From: Sweltsa coloradensis
Lineage: Eukaryota; Arthropoda; Insecta; Plecoptera; Chloroperlidae
Assembly: GCA_024449915.1 (NCBI GenBank)
Contig: JAMZAV010000320.1
Coordinates: 496,001 to 560,000, forward strand
Direction: 5' to 3'
Length of the DNA stretch: 64,000 bases
Part shown: positions 12,001-24,000 of the stretch, one piece after another
Layout of the letters: each line of letters begins with the position of its first letter
Numbering within the stretch: position 1 is the first letter of the stretch
Translations under genes and position numbers: made by a program
The notes under the pieces: model-generated
The model's database searches: none
The model's input: only the letters and a program-made list of their open reading frames with translations
What the model was told of the DNA's origin: nothing

Positions 12001-15000
12001 AATTCCTCCATTCAGCCCAGATGATGTCTCAGATTACTCCCCTCGAAGTGGATATTCTTTACCTACTCTGTGATCTTCTACATCAGTCGGGGTAAATATC
12101 CGCGCATGTTTGTCTGGTTGAAACCCTAGTGCTTTGAACACCCTCCTTTGTGTTGTCAATAGTTGATGCTAGGGTTGCCCATCAATATACATAGACAATA
12201 TTGATTAATAATGGCCAAACAATATCAGTATAAATCAATATTTTCCCAATGTGTAATAATATATTGCAACTAAACAGTGGATAGCCAATCACTCTAAGTC
12301 ATAGGTTGGCACGGGCTAGAACAATATGTCCGTCGGCACCCTCAGCCAATTGAGCTGCTCAGTGAGGTTATACCCCTCCGCCATAATTTGATATTTATAG
12401 ATTACAAGGGACGGTCATGAAGTTATTATTAGGAATCAATATATTTTATTTCATAAAACATCTCTCATGGTAAATCAAATATAGGGCCTACATATATAAA
12501 AACGATTTGACATATCGATAATTGATACTGATGGGTAGCCCTAGCCAATACTGCCACACACATAGCACTTTGCACTACGTAATTACTAACAGTTACAATT
12601 GTTGACGTTTGCTGGTTAGAGATTCACCGTTGAGGGGTTCCATAATAAATTTGCTTGATTTACTGCTTATTTTAAATTGATTTCTAAACCTTCTTAGCTT
12701 TATACTACTCAGTTTTCAATTAAATTGGTGTATTGATAGGAGAAAGTACAAGGCATCGGAAAAAATTGAAATGAGAAAAAGAAAATTGTAAATTACATTA
12801 AATTGATCTGAAAATTTATGTCGGGTATATTTTTACATAAAAGAAAGCAAGATAGCTTCGAGAGCTTTTAAATTGAAGATTTTGCAAGGATCTTTATGTT
12901 ATAATAAATCCACAAATCAAACATTGAATTGATGAAAGTATAACGAGATCTCAATACTCAGAATGGAGGACTACTGCTACATTTACTGTATATCCGATTC
13001 AACATTGAACACCCCTAATATGGTAAAGCAGAAATCATCTTTTCAATAACAAAATAATATATTAAACTTAATATTTATAAATATAATGCCTAAATGTTGA
13101 ATAAATAAATGTCCTATAAAGTAAAATGCTTCACTCATTTATATATAAAATATTAACATAAGTAGTGTTCAGTATTTTAATATTGGTTGGTGAGTAGCTA
13201 AACATCTAGATTAGCTCAATGAAGTATGCCCCACATTTATCTACATACGTAATAGGGATGACATTGGGTACTCGGGTACCCGACTCCTGTTGAAGTCAAC
13301 TCCATTTTCAAGGAGTGAGTCGGGTAATTTTTTTTTTTTTTTTTTTTTATGATAAATTGAATGAGATTGCACTTGTTGTCTCGTTAGTCGTTATCTTATC
13401 TCAAAACGTAAACATAACAAATCAGCGAGAGTCTTGGCCGAGAGTCTTGGCCGGGCCAAGAGACAAGCAAGCTAGTGATACGGAGCGGGTGGGGGGTGGG
13501 GGTGGGGGGGAATGGCCGGACAGCGTTGTGCAACCCCACTGAAAATCAGTTATATAACTGAGTGGGTAGACTCATACAATTTATTTATTATTTATTTAAC
13601 TAGAGTAGTGGGCTAAAAATAACTTTTGCATAAAAAAATTCTTTAATTTTTTTTTTTTAAATTGCGGATCGGGGAGTCGACTCCTGCCCGGTTCCCAAGG
13701 CTCCGGAGTCGACTCCAATATTTACTACCCGATGTCATCACTAATACGTAACACTTACTACATATTTCATTCCCAATGCTACAACATTCTCTAAACTTCT
13801 ATTAATAGTAATAACATTCATTTGTATTTTTTCATGCAACTAGGAATAGCCACTCACTGAAAGGAGGTGCAAGTGGAAATGAAATGCATTCATACTTTGG
13901 GTGATTGATTAATTAATGAATATCATGTTCAAATTCTATGTGGAATGAGGAATGTACTGCATCATATACTGTACTAGATCCTTTTAATGAATAATTTAAT
14001 TTAATAAAAAACCTGGCAATTTGTTCTTGAGGCTATTTGCATGTGAATGGCTGATTGTATCCATGTAGTAACTAGGAAGTAAACCATCAGTTGCACAATG
14101 ATCAATTGACAATTGCACATGTGTATGTTAGAAATACTGTATATATACTAGGGGTGTGCGGATAACCGTTTTTTTTTTAATTATTATTTTTTTATTTGTG
14201 AATGTAGCTAATTGTTTAACCAGTATTTTCTTCAAAGGATTGGGATTCAAAAGTATATATATATATGTACAATACTAGGTTCTTGGGTTAAACCGTGTCG
14301 AAATGATGAACCAGTGCAGAGACAGGGTGTACACCAACATTTTGTCTGATCTACGTCAGTCACCCTGATGATGTCTGACGTAGATCAGACGAAACGTCGG
14401 TGGACGCCCAGTCTCTGCACTGGTTCATCACTTTGACGCGGTTTAACCCAAGAACCTAGTATTGTACATACAACGGGCCGCGAAAACCTGCAACAATCCA
14501 TGTTTGTGTTTTAACTTTGGTTTTATAGTAGGCGACTATGACGTTGATATGTTTGTACTTTCTGTCTAAAGTACTAATATATAATACAAAACTCACTCAC
14601 ACCCATCCTTAAATATTTTTGTATGTGAGAGTTTACCTATGCGCTTTGTGCAACCCTTGCTATCATGAACAATTTGAATAGATTTGTACTAATGTATTGA
14701 AAGCCCATTCTCCTCCCAATTGATGAAAGTTGAGCAGGTACTTCGATGTAGAGATTGTCTATACTTTTGTTGTTGTAAACTTATTGTAAACACAATACAC
14801 AAGACAAATGATAATCACATTACTAAAACAATATAAATTGGCCAAGGAAGCTTTTAAAACATCAAATTATGTTTTGCATTTGTTTTTATTCTTTGATATA
14901 TATTTATAGAGATTTAAATAGTTCTTCACACATAATATCGCCAAGGATTTTCTGTGCTAGTAATTAATTAATTATTATTTTCATTTTGGCTTTGTGTGTA

Positions 15001-18000
15001 TGCTTTAAATGTTTATAAATATATTTCTCACGAGCTTGTGTCAGTAGGCCTATACAGTACCTCGTGTATACTTTGCCCCATCTGAATGTATACTACTTTC
15101 ACAGCACACATGCTAAGTTTGTAGATGGGTGTACACTGTACAAAATAATCAATACTAGAGATGTGCGAACCTTTGAAATTCCAACTTGAACTCGAACCAA
15201 GTTTGAATAAAAGTAAAGTTTGAATTTGCAAAAAAGTTTGATTAAAAAACGATATATTTGTAATGGTGGGTCAGTTAGTTTATATAAGGGCCAAAACGAT
15301 AGTCAAAAAGAGGTTATCATTTATCAATTGCGAGGTAGAAAAGAATATTTTCCAGACTTTTCACTACTTTGTCCACTATATCTGTATCATATTGTTCGGT
15401 TCAGGTTCGGTCTAAAATTTTATAAACGTTCAATGAACAACCCCTTTGAAAGTTCGAGTTCGTTTCAAAATTAAAAATCTGCGTTCAACCCTAATTTATA
15501 CAAAATATTTATTAAATTCAATGTTCTTCTGGTAAATTTAAGAGTTATTCTTATTAATGTTTATTTTTAAATGTTCTCTTGGTGAAGATATAAATATACA
15601 TACTATGCTATATTAGATTAATTGTTAATTAGCATTATTTTAGATAAGGTCCATGTACCGTACCTAAGATTCCCATGTCTCTTAGGTTGCTTGTAAATTA
15701 ATTGATAATCCCCACCACCACCTTTCATCCAGTATTGTGCGTAACATTTTGGTGTAGGCCTACTGCAATCCATTGTAATTTTTATAAAATTATAATGTCA
15801 AATAACTGTAATGCTTTCATTGTAATCCATTTTATACTTTATCTTATTTTTGGATGAGCGTAGCGAGCGAAGCGAAGATTCCATTTCACTACACTGGAGA
15901 AAAAAATCCGGAATGTTTTTTTTTTTTTTTTTTTTTTCTTTCTTTTTTTTTTTTGTATTTTTGTGTGTCTGTGAACACGATTCCGGCTAAACCAATACTC
16001 CAATTGCGATGAAATTTTATGGAGGTCTGTGAAATCTCTGAACGAAGAACTGCACGGGGGGAAAAATCGATCAAAAAATTATTTCTCATGAAAATCGCAA
16101 TTTTACGATTTTTTCGATTTTTAAAAAAATTCTTCGCCCTATAACATCTACATGCTTTATCCGATTGTAATGATTTTTTCACAGAACCTTAATTTTATGA
16201 ATTAATATATTCGTGTGAAATTTGAGCGCAATCGAAAAATTATTTCTCATGATAATCGCAATTTTACGATTTTTTTCAATTTTTAACATTTCTTCGACGA
16301 ATAAAACCTACATGCTTTATCCGATTGTAATGATTTTTTCACAGAACTTTAATTTTATGAGTTAATATTTTCGTGTGAAATTTGAGCGTAATCGAAAAAT
16401 GATCTATTAAAAAAATCACAATTTTACGCTTTTTTCGTATAAAAAAAATTACGCTCATCCATCAACGCGGCGGGACTTAAGCGTTTTCCTAGTATGATGA
16501 TAATTTTGTTGATAATCAATTATTGTTCCTTTATGTATTATTTCCTTACCTCTTTGAAAGTCACATTTTCCCCATTTTGCATCTCCATACTTATCTTTTT
16601 TTACTCCATTAGTAGGTAACCCAAACGTTTTCCGCTCGATTTTGTGATGGAGCAACAACACTTTACCAAATTGTTAATTATACATTAAGATTGATAAAAA
16701 TTTTAGGTGTCACCCCCCCACCCCCTGCAGGGGGTGGGGGTGGAGGGTTTTGTGATTATTACCATAGACACAAAACTAAACCATGAATTTCTTTAAAAAT
16801 TCGTAGATTTACTAACAACACAATGCTGAGTTTTAAAAAAAATACTAGAAGTTCGAAAAAAGACGCCATCTTGGAAAAAATCTCACATTTTCGACATTAT
16901 TTACCAGTGTAAACTGCAGTAAAATTTTAAAATAAATTTAATTACGTTCTTTAATGTTTGTTTAAATAAAAAAAATTGAAATTTAAAAAATCGGTTGATA
17001 TTTACACTTTTTATGTTGATATTTACATGTAATTATGACATCCCTGTTTTGAGTATTTACTATTTTCACTTTATAAAATCACGAACGAATATTTTCAGAT
17101 GGTAGTGGCATAATTTACACAACTATTCAACTGGGAAATACTGAAACATTCATGTGTAGAAGGCAGTGGTTTTCTTGGCATCAAACCATATTTAAAATCA
17201 TGGTTAAACCATAGTCAAACCATGGATTTTTAATAGTAATCACATGCTGAAACGAACACGAGCGCCGTTTTGTCCTACATTGTAAATTAGTTATTAATAG
17301 GATAGACGTTGTATATAAAAATCCATATCCATATTAATTGGATGAGCGAAGCGAAGACTTCAATTTCACTGACCCCCAAAATATTTGGCTCGGGTGTTTT
17401 TTTTTGTTTGTTTTTTTGTCTGTTTTTTCGCTCTTTACCGTACAAACGGCATATCCGATCTTGTTGAAAATTAGAGGGGACCTTCGAAATCTCTGAACTT
17501 AGAACTGTATTGTTTTTGGGTACAATAGAAGAAATATTTCTCATGAATATCGTACTTTTACGATTTTTTTCGATTTTTTGTGCGATATTTTCGTGCCATT
17601 TGGGTCAATTCTGACCAAACGGGTGGGACTACAACGTTCATATTATACATGGACATTAAGGTTTTGATGATGTAGTACCCTTTGAAAGAAAAAAGTTAGC
17701 CAGAATCCATAGAATAAAGGTTTTAATATGAGTTTTTTTTTGGTTTATTATAACAATTAACAAGTAACAATAGAAACTTGACAACAATCACCTATAATGC
17801 TTTCACAAAGCACTTGCAAAAGAAAAGTGGTCCTACGCAAACTAAAAACTTACAAAAAAGCTTATCCATCAACGCGGCGGGACTTAAGCGTTTTCCTAGT
17901 TAAGTTATTGCTTCCAATTGGAAGTAAGTAACAAAAGGCTACCTTAACGCGCTTTTTATTAAATACGCGGGAAAATATCAATAAATATAATGTATGTAAT

Positions 18001-21000
18001 ACAACAATGAATCAATGGCTTGAAGCCGCCTGCGGTAACTATAATACGATTGGGGCGCTGGCCCACAGCGTATATCACTTGAAGAACGTGGGTTTGAATC
18101 CCGCAGAAGGCATTGGTTTTAAATTTGTAAAATTGTTCACCCCCATATATCACCATCCATCGTCTCGAATAGTAATATTGCAATAGTAAATATATATATA
18201 TATATTTCTTACACCTGCTTCCAACATAAGCCGGGTCAGGGGATGGCTAATCACCAGATTTTCCAGGGCACAAAGGGTTTATTATCACCGGCTTGCCAGG
18301 CCTGTCATGTTCTCTTCTCCTTCAATTTCTTCATCTTCCATTTCATCTTCTCCTTCAATATCGTCCTCTTCTTTCTTGCTTCTTACCACCATCTCACGCC
18401 TTTTCCTTCTGTCCTTCAACAGGCGTTCTGCTGCTATTTCTTCCCAACACTCACCTTTCTCTTCAACATTATTTATTAATTGGTCCTTCCACTTCTTTCT
18501 TGGTGTACCGGTCTTCTTATGTTCATATATCCACTTTCAAATTCTGCTCACGGTATTCTCTTTTTGTCCAATTCTCTCACTTGAACTTTTTAAAAAAACT
18601 TGTCAACTCCAACTCTCTTCCTAATTTCTTTGCTCCTGATTTTGTCAAGCCTAACTACACCTCTATACTCCTCCTACTAATTTCATTTCTGCAATAATTA
18701 TATAAACACATCTGGGGCTGTAAAGATATTATAAAACTTTGTTTTGTCGAGCTTTTTACCAGTCACTCAAAAGTGCAACCGGTAATGTCATTCGATGGTG
18801 TATGTTTAATGGCAAGGGTGTCACACAGAAAAATTATCACCAACAAGAGCTGCATTGTACCCTTTTATTTTTACAACTTCAGTGCAGCGTATGGGCTAGC
18901 GATAGCGACAAATGCAACCAGGAATGCCCCCCCCCTCGCATGAATATTGGTGTTGGAAATTAGAAAGTAATTACTAGGTGCCAGTAACAAATCTTCTACG
19001 GGCACTTGAAGGGGTGATTGAACTAGTAAAATGTGCGTGTGCAATTGCAATTGAACCGTTTTCATATATGTATCTAAAAATGATCTATAAGAGTATTAAT
19101 GGTTTATTTGGGTAAGGGGGCGCCAACCGTTAGATCATAATGCACCACTCTAGCCTAGGGGATATGGGGAGGAGAGGCACATGCACACCAGCCACGGGTA
19201 CGGGTAGGAAAGGGGGTTCTCACGTCGCGGTCGTCGTCTTTGTCATCGTCATCGTTCGTTGTGTATTGTCATCGTCGTCGGGGAGGTCGTCAAGGGAAAG
19301 GGCAGGTGTCCCCGACGACGATTGCCAGAGCTCGCCTCTAGTTTCGGAGAGTAATATACTCCGCTCTTACTAGCTACTACTTTTTCTTCTCTAGGCCAAT
19401 TCTACCCCGGGCCCAGACGGATTACTTATATAAGTATGAAAAGAGACCATCTTGAAAATTAACTAGTATTATACAATTTTTAACATTCTACATTTAAATG
19501 TATATTTAGAAATTCGCTTGATCGGCAAATTCAGCTAATTTTACATACAGTCTGGATCACTTTACGACCTCCAATTTTCACGCAATCAATTTGAATTTTT
19601 GGGATGTTGTTTATAAAGGATGATCGCATGGCGCGATCAGAGCACATTTCAACACTAAAAAAAATCCCTTTGCAAGCTTGGGACATAACTACAAATTACC
19701 TATTTAGTGAGATAATTACGGTCAGTAACTAAAAAAAAGTAAGCAATGTGCTCCGATCGCGCAATACACACATTCTTACTTAACATTTAAATGCAAACCA
19801 CAACCCGATAGGACAAACGATAGAGCTTCAATGCAAGTGATCCTGTCTTAACCTTTGCATTCTGCGTCAAAGTCTCGTTTGCTCGAGTGCATCCAACAGT
19901 CTTGAATATGGATCAACTAATAAACGAAATTGGCTCATCCGTCAACGCAACTAAAAACGCGGTAGAAAACCCTACATTAAAAATGCAGTTCAAAGTTTTA
20001 TTTAAAAAATGCTACCTACATAGCTTTCGAATTTTTTTTTTTAGAAAACACCAAATTTGGAAAAAACAGAATTCCGGTAAAACTAGAAAACTTAGTTCTA
20101 CTTGTAAACAAATACAGTTTGGATAATACTGCAGGCTTATTTTAGTATATCAACAAATGTTTGGTCTATAGGAATTAATTTGCAAACTCTCCAATCCGAA
20201 ATCGGTATGTGGCAGGCGACTTTTAACAATAACCTAATTGGCTAAGCAACAGGTGCCTTCAATAAAATGTCTGTGGAACGAGCATTTATCAACCGATTTG
20301 TAAAATTTTTAATGTTTTACTTTAAGGAAACTTACCATTTCATGTTATTTGATTAAATATTTTCATCAGCATTATGAATTTCTCACTATTTGATAACATG
20401 TCAAAAAAGTGATTATTTTTCCAAGATGGCGGCACAAATTTTACTTTTTGTATTTTTTTTCAAACTCGGCAATATGTTTTTAGTAAAATAATAAAGTTTC
20501 AATCATTTCCAAGAAAAAATCAAATTTTAATTAAAGTAGTCACAACCCCCTCCACCCTCACCCTCTGCAAGGGGTAGAAAAGTGACACCTAAAAAAATTA
20601 TCAATCTAAAATTGTATTTTACTATTTGGAATATGCGGCGTTGCTCCATCACGAAAATCGAGCGGGAAACCCTAAATCATACATTTGGGTAACCCACTAA
20701 TGGGCTTTTCTGTTATTTCAAATTTAATGTACATAGTAAACTAGCTGTCAGATAGAAATTTGTGTATCATTGATAATAATAATGTACACACATGCACTGT
20801 AGTTGCCGTATTAAGCACTGTCAGTGAGCTGAGTGTCATAGGGCCTACATAGTTTAGTTTCACTTTAATTAAGCTTTTCGTGTGAGATTTTACGAAGAGG
20901 TGAAGTATTATTGCTTGACAATTGAAAATATTACTAACTTCTTTTCATGCTGCAATTATCTTGCAATATAGTAGCCAAGTTTAATTGTTTTTTGTAATTC

Positions 21001-24000
21001 CTTTCAGTCGTATTTGTTACAACGATCTGCAGTCCATTGCACCTGAACAATATTTTAAGCAAATCACAAAACGTCTTGCTGAAATCAAAGCAGTTTCTGT
21101 AAGTATGTTTAAGTTTCTAGCTAGATTTTCTCTGTTTCTCTTTTGAATTTTATCTTTGCTCTGAACACTTAGTATCCTTGTTGCCATGTTTAAAATATCC
21201 TTGACATTATAAAATATAGAATAAAATAGAAATATAATTATATTTTAGTATCGCATCAAATTGTTTTCTTTACTGGTTCAAACATTCTGTAGTCTTCAAC
21301 TTCAAACATGCTGTAAATCCCTTCAAATTTAGAATATAATGTTTAATGCAATTCTTAGATGTTCTCAAGTCAATTTCTTATGGACTATAGTTTAATGAGC
21401 AAATCTTTAAGGTTCATGTCTTTTCATTATTATTCGGAATTGTTACAAATTATGTCAATGGTTTTATTGGTAACAGGTGTGTAATTAAAGGTTGGTTGTT
21501 TACGTACCCACACTCATGTATTCTACTCAAGTGAATATGATAGCCAAGTTGAACACTGTGTGATGAAAGCTTTTAGAATTAAGAGTTATTTAATTTAATT
21601 AACATACTACTTAATTACAATATATGGTGTGGGATAGGTGATGGTGGCTGCCGAATGTGTAGATAAATAGAAACATACAAGTATGTACAGAATCCTTCTC
21701 CTCATGCGTGATCAAGACATCATGTCAAAATGTCAAGTGTTTTTCTGTGTTTTGTTTCAACTTCTCGAAGGTAAGCGGTTGGATCCTATCCCACACTCAA
21801 ATACTTAACAATTAAATTAACATACTTAATTGCAATATCAACTCTCAGATTAAAATAAAGTTTTGTTTTCCTGTCCTGTCAATAGGGTAATTTTTTTACA
21901 GAATAATAGGGCTTAGTGGGCCCAAAAACAATGGTTATTCTATTTTTTGTTTGACAATTACTCTATGGTTGCAAGTCTTCATATGACTTAAAGATATTAT
22001 TAAGTCATGATTATGTACACAACTTTGACTCTAAACAATGAGATATTCCTACCAGTGTCTGATGAAAACTACTTGTGTTGTTTCAGAGTCCCGAAGAACG
22101 AGGGGTGGTAATCCAGGTCCTTGAAAGTGCCTACCGGTTCACTCTCGGAGCCTTGGGAGGCGGTATGTTGACGGCCCTTTAGCAGGGTCATTTATTTCAC
22201 TTTTCAATTCATTTTATCTCATATTCTTTCTATTCTTAATACACATCTGTTGGTGCTTACCTTATAATTAAATTTTGTGCTTAGATCAACATCATGATGA
22301 TGTTTTCAATTCTTGAAATGTTTAATTCCACTCTATATTCTGTTTTCTTCTCCGCCAGTTGTTTGAGCTGTTGCAGCCTACGTCCCTCGCTTTCGATACA
22401 ATAATTTTACAGTGTTGGTCTATCTCTACTATTTTCTCCACTTTTCCCTAAAAAAAATCCTCTTAGACCTTATTTCTGATAGTTATCTCAGCAGTTAGGT
22501 TTTAATATACTGTATAAGTATAATAACTAATTTATTAATTTCATTCCATTTTTATATCTAGGCCTAATTCCTCATTCCAAGCTAGGAACATAATTATGTC
22601 CCGCCCTAGATTTAATTTTTTGAGGGGCATGCAGACTAAACCTTTCATTGAAATGTAATGTAAAATCGATTTAAAAAATATTATTTAGCTAAAGCTTGAA
22701 TTAATTTTTTTATTACTTTTCTGTCTCTCCGCTCAAGTTTTCCAACAAGAAGAGCCATCTTTCCCAATAATTCTTATCTACAACTTTATATATTTTATAT
22801 AAGTACTGCACTTTTTTAATTGTCTAGAAATAGTTCCCCTATGCTATACCTACCTATGACTATAATTATGAAATATATCTCATGAAAGTGCTCTTTCTAG
22901 AAATAAAATACAATGTGTTTAATTTCAGCGGTGGGAGCGGCAACGGTCTACCCGATCGATCTAGTTAAGACTCGCATGCAGAACCAGCGCACAGGTTCCT
23001 TCATTGGTGAGCTGATGTATCGGAACAGCTTGGACTGTTGCAAGAAGGTGATACGCCACGAAGGGTTCTTCGGTCTGTATCGCGGTCTCTTGCCGCAGCT
23101 CTTGGGAGTAGCTCCAGAGAAAGCCATCAAACTAACGGTCAACGATCTCGTTCGAGACAAGTTTATGGACAAGAATGGGAACTTACCACTCTATGGGGAG
23201 GTGGTATCCGGAGCTTGTGTAAGTATTTCTATTTTTCTAGCTCCTAAATCATCTTTCATATTCCAAACAATCATACAATTCTCAATGAAAATGGGACACA
23301 TTGTCTCTGCATAATCATCTACAATAAAATAATATCCTATATTATTATAGAGGTGTCCCTATTGATCCAATAGCCATATTCAAACAGTACTGAAATCACT
23401 AATGTAAGCGATAAAAGCAACTTCCAATAAATTTTTCAAATATAATTTTTTTTTAAAATTTCTTCTTTGTTAAAATAATAATTTATCTATATGTTTCCCT
23501 GAAACTAATGGCGAGCTCTGGGTCGTTGTCGGGGAACTTTCCCCTTCCATTTGACTACCTCCCCGACGGCAACGACAATGACACGGACGGATGATGACAC
23601 AGACGGAGACGACCACGACGTGGGGGAACCCCTGCCCTCCCCATACGCTTGTGGCTGGTTCTGACCAGCACAGGCCTGTCCACCCCGCATCACCCCTTAC
23701 GTCCCTCCCTTCGTCTCGATTAGCCAAGTTGCATAAATATGAGACGTTAAGCAATATCCAATCAATCAATCAATCTATATGTTGTTTGAATTGTCTACAA
23801 AAAAAAAATCCTTGATACTATTTGGTTTTGGAATAGCATGTTGGAATAGCACTCTGGAATACTAGCATGTTCCTGTCTGTTATCTTGTCAGTATGTTGTC
23901 TGAATGGCAAATAGGTTAATTAATTGTTCTTGAACGAATTGCATTGATTTATGGCAATTTTGATATAGTACTCAATATGTAATGAATGAATGAAGGAAGG

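Larger units (their letters stand above)
16606..20703. mobile_element. Large element with ~400-bp inverted ends
   Basis: The left arm (16606-17005) and right arm (20285-20703) are inverted copies. Landmarks in order: CCATTAGTAGGTAACCC / GGGTAACCCACTAATGG; CGATTTTGTGATGGAGCAAC / GTTGCTCCATCACGAAAATC; TTAGGTGTCACCCCC / AGTGACACCTAA; and AATCGGTTGATATTTAC / ATCAACCGATTTGTAAA. The 3.3-kb interior holds a family A copy, a tRNA-like unit, a reverse-transcriptase relic, a family E copy and a small foldback. No transposase or DNA polymerase is recognised, so the class is open. Confidence 0.6.
12092..21007 (+). other. Intron 6
   Basis: Holds, in order: a hAT MITE (12170), a hAT MITE (13253), the hammerhead foldback (14265), a hAT-like MITE (15156), family A copy 3 (15850) and the large inverted-end element (16606-20703). 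12544-13244, 13744-14264 and 14469-15155 show nothing further, except a lone hAT-like end TAGGGGTGTGCGG at 14151. Confidence 0.8.
21099..22928 (+). other. Introns 7 and 8 (around the exon at 22087-22162)
   Basis: Apart from the small inverted-repeat element at 21600-21860, nothing was recognised in either intron. Confidence 0.75.

Noticed and set aside
18293..18697. 134-codon plus-strand frame
   Set aside because: It is the antisense shadow of the reverse-transcriptase relic on the minus strand.
19887..20126. 79-codon frame [16 protein letters not shown]... inside the large inverted-end element
   Set aside because: It does look protein-like at the start but then becomes low-complexity, and no family is recognised. 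Left as a remark only.
22056..22090. CTGATGAAAAC resembling a hammerhead core
   Set aside because: No room for stem II, and it overlaps the splice acceptor of the exon at 22087.
23591..23815. Overlapping frames in the 23500-23770 region
   Set aside because: They are different frames of repeat family E with biased trinucleotides, not a gene.
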